A stretch of DNA of 64,000 nucleotides from Yamagishiella unicocca (lineage: Eukaryota; Chlorophyta; Chlorophyceae; Chlamydomonadales; Volvocaceae): positions 248,001 to 312,000 of the forward strand of contig BDSL01000067.1 of NCBI GenBank assembly GCA_003116995.1. Direction: 5' to 3'. Every line of letters starts with the position of its first letter. Position 1 is the stretch's first letter. Of this stretch, positions 44,001-56,242 are shown in pieces. The position numbers were made by a program, and so were the translations under genes. The notes beneath the pieces were generated by a model. It had not been told where the DNA came from, made no database searches, and was given only the letters and a program-made list of their open reading frames with translations.

Positions 44001-47000
44001 CTATGCAGGCCCCTCCTCCAATCGCAGCCAGTGGCCCTCGCTGTAGGTGTTGCCGTTCAGGGTCGCGTCTCCCACCAAGAACAGCATGTAGTCGCCGCGG
44101 AGTGCTACCGCAGGCTGGGCCGTGGGGGGGGCGCGGAGCCTGATGACGCCGTTCTCGTTAGATACAACCACCTGCGGCAACGAAGTAAAGCAACGGGTTA
44201 ATTATCGGCGGGGCTTCGGTACGGCGCGCTGGATGTGTGGTTCACACTTCCTTTCACACATAATTTCCCTCCTGGCCTTTACGCGATTTCGTACACAAGG
44301 GCCGAAGCGGCGACGACAGGCTTGAAGTAAACGCACCAGGAAGACGTTTCTCTGGTTCATGTCAATCGAGTGCGTTGAGGCGCACGGACTGACGAGCGTA
44401 GCCCCGGTGATGCTGCCGCCGTACGAGTACGACACGTCGAATACCCTGCAAGGTCGGCGCAAAATTGGGATTAGGGTGCATTAGACTGGACACCACGGTG
44501 GGTGCGCAGTCGGCTGGTTGCTTGGACATGAGGAGACTTCTGAGTAAAACGTTCGAAGCAAGGTAGGCCGTTCCATCTAGTACGACACGCCACGCCGCTC
44601 CAATACACGCCAGGCTCAAGCCGGCGTAACAGTAGTATTTTACTCCATGCCTACATCGCAGCCGCCACTTACGTGCCCCGAATGACGACACTCGGAGCGG
44701 TGGTGATGGCCGGACGTTCGATGCCGGGTGCGATCTCGGATGGCGTGCCCATCGTCAGGCGCCTCTCATTGTCGCCGTCTGGGTTGGGGGAGATGCCAGG
44801 TGGCTGCGGCAGCGGGACACATAGAAACGGATTGTCAGGGCCCAGCGTTTAGCCACGTGTGCCATGGCAATGTTGATTCGTTTCAGTGCTAACCGGCTGA
44901 CCCAAGAGCCCCCGGGGACCCGTTTCCGTGTTTCTCCTGTTGTTGAGTTCCTTCCCAAGGAAACGATCAGGACACGCTGCAGCGACAACCAGGTCTGAAA
45001 CCACTGTTGCTCACCACTGACATGCCGCAGAACTCGCAGCCAGCCGAAATGAGCTTCCCGGTCACGTCCAGGCATATGGTGGAGTGGTAGACCCGGATGA
45101 CAACTGAATGTGTGGATAGTTGGCACCAATGGCGGTGGCAGCGGCATAAGAAGCAGTAGCAGCAGCAGCAGCAATATGAACAATCACGAGCAACACAACA
45201 AGAACAACAACCGTCTATAGCGCGCTTCGGCCGGGCTAGCCTGGAGCCTTCGTTGCGTGACCACAACTTGTCAACCGCATCCTCGCACGTGTAGGTCAAT
45301 GTGGTTGCGCCGGGCCGACGGCGAAAAGACGGAAGAGCGCGGGATGGCGCATCACGTAGCGCTGCTGGTACGTACGTGCGTATCTAGGGGCCGCATACAC
45401 ACACCGGCCCGGTGCAACATTGGCCACTATGTTACCGAGTCATTCTGAGTGCTGCTGCACTGCGCTAGCTGAACGCGCATCCATTCGCTTCGCTCGTGGC
45501 ATCGCTCGTACCGATGGATCCCGTCATCGTGTAGCGCTGCCCCAGGGGGGCCAGAGGGTCGTACACGAAATCGCGGCCCGCTGGGTCGGTCGCCTTGTAG
45601 ACTCCAGACGACAGCTTGCTTCCGGCTATGCCCGCCTGCGGGTAGATAACCACGTCAGTATGCACATCTTTACTTTAGGAACATTGTAAGCGCTGGCGCT
45701 GTGTATGTCACAGTAATGTTTCCTAAAAAGTGGACTGGCGACGACCGCAGGTCAGCAGCAGCGTAGCAACGAGCCAGCTCCGTCCAGCCGCCCGATCCGA
45801 TCGGGAGCCGTACAGTACGGCCAATTCTGCGTGCTGCTGCCCGCAATGGAAATCGTACAGCAGGAGCGGCAGTTCCGCACTTTTGGAATACAAACATGCG
45901 GCCAGCGTGCTGCAGCTGGTGTTTAGTGGGGCGGGCACGCGAGGGGATCGGTGTGCGGGCGCGGTGGAAGCCACCGGGCCTTGAGGCGGTCCCCCTCTGT
46001 CGCTCCAGATAGTCACTCACGCGGGCGGTCCGTCGCCAAGGAAGGACGCGCCCCTCGAGGACACCAATCTCAAGAGGTCGGAAGCCCCACGGCCAGCAAG
46101 GCGGGTGGGACGTAGCGGCAACTAATGACAGCAGCGCAGTGCTGCAACCATCCACGCAACCAGGAGCAGCAAATAGAAGGCTCAGTTGCTGCCCCCGTTC
46201 CCCCGCTCCGCCCGCCCAGCCGCGCCGCCCGCTCATCCAAGCGCGCCTCACCTTTGCGCCGCCGTGGACAACGATCCTGCCGTTGGGCAACACTGCAGGA
46301 ATTGCAGCAGCGGGGGCGAGCAGCAGTACCGGTAGGGTGAGCCACTCGTACAGCAGCCGACTTGCCGAACATGTCGGCAGGCAGGACTACTGCCCGTCCC
46401 ACCATACAGACATGCAGCTCAGGAGGTGGAGCAGCAGCGAGCGCAGCACGGAACCCACCTGACAAGTAGGCGGAGACCCGGCGTTCGGGCATCTCCTCGA
46501 TAATCCACCTGAGCACAGTACATGTACAGTAGCCATTAGCACGGCCGTTCGAGTGTGGTACGAGTGTGTGGGTACGAGCAAGGGCCGGAACCCACCCGTG
46601 TGCCAGGCAGGGGCGCACGTGTGCAGGTACTGGCATGTGACGAGCGGCAGGTAAAGACACGTGTGCGGAGGACGGAGGCAAGTGAGCGGCAGGAGGTGCA
46701 GGAGGCAGAAGGTAGCATAGGCGCGGCCGTCCGAGACTTACTCGCTGGTGCAAATGCCGCTGACGGCGGTTCCGCAGTACCATACGTCCAAGCGCGCGCT
46801 GAAGGGGCAGGCGGGTGCTGTAAAATTTATACCAGTGGGCTGCGAGGGAAGCAAGGGCACGCGGCAGCGGATCAGTAGGTGTCGCAGCTGCTGTGTGGAG
46901 GGTCGCAGGAAGTAAGAGAACGAGCAAAAGCCATCCAATCGAAGGTGGATGTGGACGGGCAGCAGGGGCGGGCGCGCGCCGACGCGAAATGGACAAGCAA

Positions 47001-50000
47001 CCAGGAGCGCAGGAAGCAAACCGGTCATCGGGTGGCCGCGTGGATAGCCGACTACCTCGTACCCACCGCTCCTCCGAACAGGACGAAGGAGTACGTGTTG
47101 TATTCGCCGTTGGCATCTGGACGAAGCGCGGTGGCCGTGACCGCGGCCGTGTACGGGTACATGGTGCGGCACCTGTATGTACGGCGTGTGAAGAGGGCAC
47201 GTCGATGGTACGGTTCGGCCGGAAGCCGTAATTGGTTCCCCAAGCCCGGTAAAATTGAAAAGGTGACCTGGATGGTTGGGACCTGATTCAGGCTGACGGT
47301 ATGTGCGGTAGATCGGCGCCTAATAACTAGCCGCTATTTATAGGACAGCTTGTGATGTGCACTTACGGGTAGGTGGCGGGAAGCTTCGGGAGGTCCATGA
47401 CCACTTTGAAGCTGCTGTCTGTGACGCTGCCGGCTCGATCTCCCCACCAGAGGATCTCACCTGTACGTCATACGTAAATAAAGGGCGGCCACAATACCAA
47501 ACACAAAACCAATCTCACCGCTTAGAAGACAGTGGCGGCCTTGCGTGAGTGATGGGGTCCGGCGGGGCGGGCCAGGGCCCCAAGCAAGCTCGGGATCCAG
47601 GCGGTACGGCGGAGCCCGCAACGCAAGCCAAAACCAGCAGATACAACCCTTGCCAAACCGCAACCGCTGCCAAACCGCAACCGCTGCCAAGCAAGCCCCA
47701 ACTGCTGTCAAACCCTTTCCAAACCGCAACCGCCGCTGTCAAGAAGCAACCGCTGCCAAGACACTCAGGGCTGCGGTTGAGTAATGTGCACCGGCAAGCA
47801 AGCTGCCGCACCTGCGCATCCTGCTGCTCGCTCGCATACATTGCCTACATCTGTCCCCGACTGCTTCAGCCCTTTCATTTACGTACACCTGCCCCAAATC
47901 GACCGGCCGACCTACCACGCGGCAGTAGCGACATGAAGGGGTACCTGCGCAGGGTCGCGAAGGGGGCCGGGGTGCGTGGAAGGTGGGGATGAGAACCGTC
48001 TCATACGCGAAAAGAGAACAGCAGAAGCGGAGTGGTGGGCAGGGGAGCGTGCGGGGCCCGGGTACGGTCATGCATGCGCGGTATTGGCGGGCGTGGGGGT
48101 GTTTGTGCTCCAGCAGCCCTGTTTGTGCTCCAGCTAACCATGGACGGCGCGGAGTGGGGTGTCGTATCATGCCGTGTCATCGTGCAAAGCAGCGGCGGTG
48201 GGCGCTGATGCGAGCCTAATGAGGACCCGCCGGCCCTTTTGCAGCTGCTGGCTGGGTACGTATGCCTCCGTTGAAACGTCCACCAGCCACGATGTGCCTG
48301 CTTTGTTTATTTGAAAGGTGCAACGCCAACTAACCGTCCTAGAAACGCACCAGTTGAGACCCGCGGCGGCCTTGAAAACCGGGGGCTGGATGATCTCCAC
48401 ATTTTGGGCGGGGTTCTCCGGGTCAAACAATTCCGCGTTGGGCGCCGCAGGGGGTAGGCCGACGTTCAAGGTGCCGCCCACGATCAGAACCTGCACATAC
48501 AAGCAAAACAACCGCAAGCTGGGTAGGTGCGCCTGAGCAAGCTTCGTCCAGCAGGCAGAACTAGCCCCCGCCCCCGTCCCACGGGCGGCATGTCCCCAGT
48601 CGCGTTACCGGTTCTTTTATTGTAAACCCCCCTCCGACCCACGGGCCAGCAGCACAGCGTAATTGCAGGCAAGCGCAAGCGCGCGTTGAGGCAGCGGTGC
48701 AACCAAATACGTTGAACCGTCGCGCACCGCATATGCCCGCATAGCATGCTCGCATGCCTGCGCTTCCGAAGCATGCGTAACTGGACCGCCGCCTGATTGC
48801 ACCTACATACTGTACACACCTTTCCATCCACCAGCCGTAGCGGGGTAGGGTACCACCTGCAGCGCATCGCGAGGTGGCGCACAGGCGGCAGGAGCACGTT
48901 TATTCGCGTTTCGGATGGAGGGAGCGAGGTGCTATCCTCGATTTTGGATGATAGAGATTTATCAGGCCGGCACGTGCGTGCTGTGACGAGTGCCGTACAC
49001 CCACGTGACGCGCTCTGTTGTACGTGACGCGTGCGCACCTTTGGTATATCATCTTGTTGTACGTCGTGGCGTTGCCCGCAGCCGGGTCGTAGTACTGCGG
49101 CCGGTGCGCGTCCAGGCGCCAGAAGGCAGCAGGGGAGGGAGGGTCGGCGAGCGGAATGGGCAGGTATGAATGGTGGCGAATAAAAAGAAAATGAAAAGAC
49201 GTTGGTACAATACAAAATGGCGGTACGGCACGCGCTCAGCGCTAATCCCCGGCCAGGTCCTCCGCCTGTCCCCGTCGCCGGCGGCGGCCCACCAATCAAG
49301 CAACCGGCCTTGCGGCTTGGGGCGCGCAAGGAACTCGCGCACCCCAATGAACTGGCGGCCGTCCTCGACGAAGCCGTTGCTTGTGTGGCCCCCAACCAGG
49401 AGGGGTCGGCCGTCGGCTAGCATGGTTACGCCGCCACAAAAGTACTGCTTAAGCGGGTTGAACAGAGTACTCTGCGCCGGCGGGACGTATGGGGTGTGCG
49501 GGAGGGTTGGCGGAGGAGGGACCTGCCAGCGCCTCAGCAAGCGGGTAGGCACGGCTCATTAGTGGAGTGAGTGATGAGTTGCGGCCTCGGCTTCCGCTGG
49601 TGCGAGAGCACGCCACGCAAGAATACTCCTGCACTACTGTACCCACTCCTTAAGCTAGGTGTCCGCTCTGTGCTGGCCGCCGATACCAGCTGGCAGGGGC
49701 AGGGGGATGAAGGAAAGACGCAACAGGGCCGTGCAACCCGAGCGATGAATATTTCGTGCAACCCGCGCGATGGATATTTAGTACGCGTCCATCATGCTCA
49801 CTACCTCATCGTCTGGGTGTCAGCTGGCGGGGGAAAGGGGGGTGAAGGACGCAACAGGGCCGTTGATTGCAACCAGCGCGATGGATATTTTGCTCATCAT
49901 ACTTGCGACCTTACCTTCTGAGTGTCGAGGTCGACAATCGCAGCGCTTTTGCCCTGGGCGCCGATGGCCGGCTTGTTCGATACCATGAGATACTTTCGGG

Positions 50001-50777
50001 TTCCAGGCAGGTTAACCAGGATGATGCCCATGACAGGCGCCTTGAAGCCCAGCAGTTCGTAGACGCCCGCGGAGGGTAGGGAGGGTGGGCTAGGTGAGGG
50101 CGGCTTGGGCGACGGGGGAGGAGGTGATGGTGGTCCTGGCGATGGGGGAGACCGGGGAGGAGGTGATGGGGGCTTGGGGGGAGGTGATGGGGGCTTGGGA
50201 GGAGGCGATGGGGGCTTGGGAGGAGGCGATGGGGGCTTGGGAGGAGGCGATGGGGGCTTGGGAGGAGGCGATGGGGGCTTGGGGGGCTTGGGGGGAGGTG
50301 ACGGAGGTTTCGGGGGAGACTTGGGGCTTGGGGGACTTTGAAGCGGCGGCATGCCTTCTAAGGCTTGGACGAGACGCCTGCTAGCCCCATTGGTGGCAGC
50401 CTGGTCGGGGCCGGTAGGGAGCGGGGTCCACGATCGCCGCCGGTTTTGCGCGTACAATGATACACACCGCAGCGCGATGCACACCAACGAGGCACGTAAA
50501 GGGATTTGACGACAATAGCACCACAGGAAAGACAAGAGATACAGCGCTACAGGGAAGGTCGGACAGGCCGCACCCGCCCCCCAACCGATGCCAATGGACC
50601 CACCCCAGTTGCATGGTTCCATGCACCACCATGTTCTGAAGCGGCATCTCTATAAAGGCTGCTGGCTATGGAAGGCGAAAAGGCGAACAGCATTGCCATG
50701 ACTACAATCCTCGGGGCGAGCCGTAACAAGCTATGTCTGTTCAGTGTTCGCCCAGGGACATGAGCCCCTTTGACCAT
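44001..50777 (-). CDS. Secreted copper-radical oxidase B (glyoxal/galactose oxidase type), Pro-rich stalk
   Basis: Seventeen exons on the minus strand, first to last: 50777-50604, 50400-49915, 49471-49343, 49094-49039, 48856-48820, 48490-48351, 47944-47916, 47460-47367, 47172-47067, 46839-46742, 46508-46459, 46292-46252, 45635-45512, 45103-45015, 44803-44673, 44445-44337, 44171-44001 (TAG). All phases agree, giving 687 residues. Exon lengths equal those of gene A except exon 2 (one codon longer). The signal core is LLRLAPRIVVMAMLFAF, followed by a 92-residue Pro-rich stalk. Catalytic residues are C232, Y284, Y527-H528 and H620. The gene appears intact. An alternative in-frame start lies ten codons upstream (50807), but the chosen one aligns with A and C. 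It converges on gene A and diverges from gene C. Substrate unknown; family role as for gene A. Confidence 0.9.
47640..47770 (-). repeat. Short tandem repeat in intron 7 (B), shared with A and C
   Basis: Units of the type TTTGGCAGCGGTTGCGG recur here on the minus strand, at 24185-24265 in gene A and at 60400-60480 in gene C, always in intron 7. Copy number differs, so it predates the duplications and has changed since. Confidence 0.75.
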
Positions 50778-51127
50778 CGTGCCACGCGATGCCACGCGAT
50801 GTTGCAACTAGAGGGCGAAGGGCAAATACGGTAGTAACGCGGCGGATTAGCCAGCCCGCAGCGCGCTAATGAGCTGCCTGGTCCAAAACAACGAACTATT
50901 ATAACAGATTATTGTGATAGCTTGATGTAGTGACTGAGAGTTACTACAAGCTCAGGCTTGTCGTTAAACGGCAACTGATTCGGGCACGCCAGGGGGAACT
51001 TACGAGTGACGTACTTCAACGATGTGTGAGATCGCCATGCCCGGTAATAATGTTTTTCCTAACCTCTTTATTAGGCCTTGAAGGGCAAAATGGACTTGCT
51101 GTTCATTCGATAAGAATGAGTATACTG
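50778..51127 (-). promoter_or_regulatory. Upstream region of gene B
   Basis: About 350 bases before the gene B start, on the side shared with gene C. No TATA box or clear operator-like repeat was found; CGATGCCACGCGATG near 50785 is a small direct repeat. It presumably includes the promoter and 5' UTR. Confidence 0.3.
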
Positions 51128-51172
51128 TTACAATGTCCTCGAGCCCGGGCGAACCCCGGACAAGAAGAGGGA
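51128..51172 (-). mobile_element. Very short LINE 3' stub, family 2 (-)
   Basis: The reverse complement reads CTTCTTGTCCGGGGTTCGCC then CGGGCTCGAGGACATTGTAA, the last 45 bases of family 2. Confidence 0.6.
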
Positions 51173-52840
51173 CTGTTGTTCATTATTGGCGTTCGCGTTA
51201 ATTGATTGATTTTCGCGTACGGTATAGCGGCAATCGTTAGAACTCAGTGCCGCGTATTCATGGAGGGCATGTCCAGGACCATCGCCACTGGCAAGTCGAA
51301 CGCCCCTTCCGCCGCTGCTTGTGACCCAAGCAACGTGGCCAGAACTATCGCCACTGGCAAGCATCTGGCTGCCAAACACGGGGGAAGGCGCCCAAACGAT
51401 TCCGTACATAGCGTCTGACACCAACCTACGTCCCCATCCTGCCTGGCATAAGATGAGACGCAACTGACACGGTAGCGGGAGGGTTGTGTGTAGAGCTCAT
51501 TGCTGAAACCCGGATCTGATTGCGCCTGGACGCGCCTGGTTGTGGCTGGCTGCAAGCCGATCTCAGGGAAAGGTGCCCGAACGACTCCATCCGTGGCATT
51601 CAACACCAACCAATGTTCACATCCTGTCTGGCTGTAGGAAGTCTTAAGCAACTGGTGTGGCGGTGGGCGGGTTGCACGCAAACATATTGCCCAGCCAATT
51701 GACGAGATGTTTTGGAAACCGAAGTATGCGACAGCTGAAATTTGCGGAATCCCGACACTGCATTGCCAGTAGAGTAACATGAAAGCGTACAAGTTCCGTC
51801 CCCTTCAGTTAGGCCTGTATGTGACCGCTGTTGCAGCATGTGTGACACGGCACGACACGGCGCGACAGGGGAAGGAGCATACACTTCTGGGGTGTCCGCG
51901 TAGTCGAGCATCGTATGCACCATCTTTGCAGAAGTGGTATCGCAGAGCGTTCATAGGATTCGGGCCCGGGCGATTTGCGCCTGCGCTGTCCGCCGGCATG
52001 TCGATATGGTTGCGACCAGTCCCAATATTGGTGACGTGGGTTGCAATGAAGGCGATAAGACTAGAGCAAAACAAAAACGCAGCAAGTACCGTGCCTCCGT
52101 GCGAAACTGGCGAGGGCCGAGGGGCGCTGTCCGGTCGGAGCGCGTTCAATACAATCCGCGTACCGGTATACAATATGCGGTCGTATACGCGGACGGCGTA
52201 AATGGCTTCCTTGGCGCGTATTCCGCGTATTAAGACGCGCCGCCGTCACCACAGGTTGTGGGGCTTTGTCCGCTGGTGCTGTGCACCAGCCTATTTGACA
52301 CACTTCGCAGGATAACCCGCGGGGTCGTCTGTAATCACAACTCCATCATCCGAAGGCTAGGCGCCGAGGTTGAGGAGAAAATGGGCGTGCAAGGCCACTG
52401 GCCTGGACACAAAATTGATCGGAGCCTGCTGAAGCACGACTAGGCGGCTCCTTGCAAGAACCTTAGATGGTGGTCTCTACGAGGCCCCCCAGAATTCCCC
52501 AGTGGGTAAAGCGGGTCGAAGGTGGCTATTTTCCCTCCGCAACGACATGCCGCAGGTTGTCATGTGGCGATAGACATGGTGATCTGAATGTACAGCAGGA
52601 GCGCCAGACTCCGGCAAGATGTACGAACTGATCGTGTCCCACAGCGACAGTGTGGCGCGTGGCCTAGCGGTAGCTAGGTTCAAGGTTCTTCGAAGAAGTT
52701 GGACGATCAACCGGGATAGCAGTGGAGTGAGGAGTATAGGGAGGAACGGCTCCCCTCAGTGCCTAGTCCCTCTTAACACACGCCAGGCTACGGCCGGAAT
52801 AATGTGATAATAACAATTCTTCAAAACATGTACGGCAAAA
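51173..52840. other. Spacer with diverged direct repeats
   Basis: AGGACCATCGCCACTGGCAAG and AGAACTATCGCCACTGGCAAG occur near 51274 and 51341. A longer diverged pair is at about 51360-51460 and 51540-51650 (shared GCGCCCAAACGA/GTGCCCGAACGA, GACACCAACC/CAACACCAACC, CATCCTG...TGGC). ORFs at 51779-52201 and 51934-52233 (+) have no recognised domain. Confidence 0.5.
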
Positions 52841-54612
52841 TTGGGACTGGCGCCTTGGCCGAGCCCGGCCTTGCTGCCTTTGCTGATGAGCGGTGAACAC
52901 CGACACCCTGGGGCCGGCCCCGTCCACGCCTGTCGACGTCCTCTGCGCGCGGAGCGCATGGGCGCTCTCTCAGCCTGCCGGCGTTCACGGACTGGGGCCT
53001 TCATGGCGAGGTGGCCGCCCGAGCGGTGCATCACCAGCCTGCCAGCAGTCGGACGGCCCCCTCGGTGGATGCTGTCACCGCCCTCCTGGATGCTGCTCTC
53101 CCTCAGCTGGGTTGCAGGAACCCCGCGCTGGACCAGCTCGCCCGTGGTGCTCCGCCACCTCACTTTACGGCTGGGCACCTCCCTGCAGCTTGAGCTGGTG
53201 GCGGCTGCCCGCCTCACCCTGCACGAGGCGTGCGTCCCCGGGGGGCCCCCTGCCTCCGGGAGCGGTGTCCCGGTCCCGCTTGTGGCTCATCTTCCCGCGG
53301 CTGTGGAAAGTGCGGTGCGAGAACCGGCACAAGGTCTTCTGGCGCCTGGCCGTCGATGGGGTTCCGCTGGCGGGTAACACGCCGCATGTCCACGGCGCTC
53401 TCCTGCAGGCCTGTGGGTGTTGGGAGTTTCCTGAAGATGGCGCCGGGTAGGTGCCCCCACACCTGCACCGTTTCTGGCATTGCCCAGTGGCTCGTGCGTT
53501 GATAGGTGTTCTCGAAGAGCACCTTGCGGGCGTGCCTGCCCCTGGGTTGGACGATCGGGCGGCTGTGGGGGTGCTGCGGGCGGCCCTACCTGCGTGGTCG
53601 GGCGGTCGCTGCCCCGGTGGGGGTCGGCCGCTGGCCCGTGGGGGGGATCTGGCTGGTGCAAGTCCCCTCGGCTGCGACTAGTGTGTTTGGGATGTTGTCG
53701 CCTGCTGGCCGCCCTCGATGCGGTTGACCTCGGTCGCTTCACGCTCCGGGCTTTGTCATGCCGGCCGGTGGTGCCTTGCCCCCGTGGGGGCGCCCGCCTG
53801 GCGCCGAGTGCTCGCACGCCGTTGGCGGCCATTGCTGATTTTTGGGCCCGCCTGCGGGGTTTTGATCACCTCGGTGTGCCAGGGGCCGGGTGGGGTCGTG
53901 TCGGGGCCGCCCACCCGTTCCTCCGTGTGGTTTTGGGCCGCTTGCTGTGTGCTGTTTGATGTGGGACCTGAGCGGTGCCTTGCTATTGCTCTTTGTGGGC
54001 CGCTTGCCTGCTGCCTTTCTGGTGCGTTCTGGGCAGGGGGCTGTTTTTGTGTTTTTTGCAGTGCTCCCGAGTGCAGGTGGGTTTGCCTCGTTGGGGCCCC
54101 GCCGCCTTCGGTGTGGCGTGGTGTCCTTTTTTTCCTGTGCGTTTGGGGGCCTCTGCTGGCTACTAGCGCTGGCTTATCTTCATGTCTCCGTTGTGCCTGT
54201 GGTGGGCTGGCGCGTCTTGTCTTTGTCCATGTGGGGTACTGTCTGCGCTATCTTGCTTGCTTTGTGCTACTATTCCTTTTGCTGGTTGGCGCGGTGGTTG
54301 GCCCGTCCGTGTGGGTTGCGACTGTTCCAGGTTCGTCCCCCCCCCTTGCAGGTTTCCTCGTGTTTCCTTTCTGGGGCTGCTTTGCCCTGGCTTTCTGTTT
54401 TCCCCCTTTCCCGTGCGGTGTGCGTCGTTTTGTGGTGCCTGGCGGTCGCCTGCGCCGTTGCGTCTTAGCTGCTGATTTGGGCAGGGTGATTTTTTTGTGT
54501 CTTTCGGGGCTTTCCTGTGCTCTTCGGGGCGTCTGCTGGTTTCAGCCCTGGCTGTCGTACGGTGAGGCCCGGCATGGGCCATTCCTCTTGTCCTGGGTTC
54601 GCCCGGCCTTGG
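52841..54612 (+). pseudogene. LINE family 2: C-terminal ORF fragment and 3' UTR (+)
   Basis: Frames give HLTLRLGTSLQLELVAAARL, VFWRLAVDGVPLAGN, CGCWEFPEDGAG, PHLHRFWHCPVARALIGVLE and, to a stop at 53957-53959, WGRVGAAHPFLRVVLGRLLC. This parallels family 1 (WQLAVDGIPLLGN, CGCGVPAG, HHFWFC, GPRHPFLRVV), including the Cys/His cluster. At least three frame changes make it a pseudogene. The 650-base 3' UTR (53960-54612) ends in TTCGCCCGGCCTTGGGGCCA. It defines the 3' end shared by the family-2 stubs. Confidence 0.75.
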
Positions 54613-55460
54613 GGCCACCGGAACTTCTTGTTGTAATTAATACGCGCGTAGTTTCCGTGCATCGATACGCAGTACGGGCACAACGCTGCCCGCAACCACT
54701 AGGATCACAATCCACGACGCCCTGGACGTTACCACTTACCAGACTGTACCAGACGTACAATCCGTTTATGTATAATTGGGTCCATGTAACCAGCCAAATC
54801 TTGCGAAAGCACGGATGTTAATATCGTAACATCGTGCGAGAGAACCTTTCTTCCTCAATCCTTTGTTTCTTGCGTTCCTTAAAGGAGCCAAATGGAGCTG
54901 GCAATGAGCTGAGAATGCTAATGAAAAGCGAGCCGTATTCCATGACAAGATGCAAAGTATTGGTGGGAAGAATAAGGCACTGCTAAGAATTCGTACTTTC
55001 AATATTAAAGGTGCAAAACCTATGACTGGATTGTTTCATGACGGAACGAGACGGACGTGTCCCTAAGTCGCGCTTGCTGAGCTGCGAATGAAATTACGAA
55101 CGATTACGTTACATGTCGTACTGGCTCTCATCAGTAGCACCTGTAGTGATCCGCCGCTCATTGCGAGGACCATCCACCCACCCTATACACGGTCTGGGCA
55201 GTCGGGTTTCACAGCCAGGACTGAGTGAAAGGGTATCGTGATGGGGCGCCCGGCCACACTAAAGTTAGTTCACGTACGGCCCACGAGCATTTGAACGCCG
55301 GCAATATTATCTCACACATAGTCCAAGTACGTCACTCGCAAGTCCCCCCCACGCCCCCAGGGTGCCGCAACCGCCATGGACGTTCCCAGACATACGATCC
55401 GTTTTCGAGTGGAGAGGGTCTGTAAATGACGATTACCCTGTGAATTTCCCATACCCACGA
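54613..55460. other. Spacer without recognised features
   Basis: Less GC-rich sequence with only short ORFs. The phrase CCCAGACATACGATCCGTT at 55386 recurs at 55568 inside the next small element. Confidence 0.4.
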
Positions 55461-55469
55461 TTTATTTAC

Positions 55470-55694
55470 GATGTTACAGTGTCCTCAAGCCCGTGCGAAC
55501 CCAGGACAATGCCGGGCCTTATTATATGGACATGGGAATGCGAATGTCTCATTGAGACATCCGTATTCCCAGACATACGATCCGTTGTTAGTAACTGGCT
55601 TGGGGCTTGGGTGACTGTAACCTTCCCATTTCGCTCTGGAAAATACGATTGCCTCCTTATCCTGGGTTGCCCGGGCTTGAGGACATTGTGACAT
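55470..55694. mobile_element. Inverted pair of LINE family-2 3' stubs (or a small foldback element)
   Basis: 55470-55512 (-) and 55655-55694 (+) carry the family-2 terminal sequence (GTCCTCAAGCCCGTGCGAAC and its complement) in opposite orientation, 140 bases apart. The outer flanks CGATGT and ACATCG also match inversely. Two opposite stub insertions or a short inverted-repeat element are both possible. Confidence 0.5.
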
Positions 55695-55837
55695 CGCAAA
55701 TAAAAGGTAGGTATGGGAAGGTCACAGGGACCCACTTATCAACAAAAGGATCATGACGTATGCATGGGAACGTTCAGGGCGTCGCGATGTCATGGAGTGC
55801 AGTGGTTGCGGCACCCTAGGGAAGTTACTTGCAAGGC

Positions 55838-55905
55838 TACAGTGTCCGCAAGCCCGGGCGAACCCAGGACAAGAAGAGGGGCCCATGCTGGGCCTAACCA
55901 TATGG
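55838..55905 (-). mobile_element. Short LINE 3' stub, family 2 (-)
   Basis: From ACAGTGTCCGCAAGCCCGGG to AGGGGCCCATGCTGGGCC: the last 65 bases of family 2 in reverse. Confidence 0.6.
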
Positions 55906-56039
55906 CATATATATGAGGTCGATAATGTGAGAGGCTCCACCATTGTCAGTAGCCCGTTACTTAAGTCGAGTCTGGGACAAGCGTCAAAGTATCCTTACGC
56001 GACATCGGCGCAAAAGAGGAAATTACCCTTTCCCGCTGT

Positions 56040-56242
56040 TTCGCGCGGGTTGAACTATTCGTGTTATGGTGCCTGGCGGTTGGCTGTTGCGTCTTGGCTG
56101 CTGTTTGGGCAGGGTGGCGTCTTTGTGCCTTCCGAGGCTTTCCTATGCTCCTCGGGGCGTCTGTTGTGTTCAGCCCCGGCTTTCGTTTGGTGGGCCTTTC
56201 TTCTTGTCCTGGGTTCGCCCGGGCTTGCGGACACTGTAACAT
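56040..56242 (+). mobile_element. 5'-truncated LINE 3' end, family 2 (+)
   Basis: Matches 54425-54612 along its length (GTGCCTGGCGGTTGGCTG, GGGCAGGGTGGCGTCTTTGT, GGCTTTCCTATGCTCCTCGG) and ends GGGCTTGCGGACACTGTAAC. The abrupt 5' start near 56040 fits truncated insertion. Confidence 0.7.

Noticed and set aside
50094..50384. Gly-rich or Trp-rich ORFs opposite the Pro-rich stalks
   Set aside because: They are antisense shadows of the SPPPKPP-coding repeat, seen opposite all three stalks.
51128..54612. A 3.5-kb DNA transposon with terminal inverted repeats formed by the opposite family-2 ends
   Set aside because: The right end is preceded by LINE coding sequence and 3' UTR, and the same end occurs elsewhere with variable 5' truncation; LINE stubs explain it better.
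53718..54821. A 367-codon Cys- and Trp-rich protein
   Set aside because: Homologous LINE copies show the ORF stop at 53959 in another frame, so most of this lies in the 3' UTR of the element.
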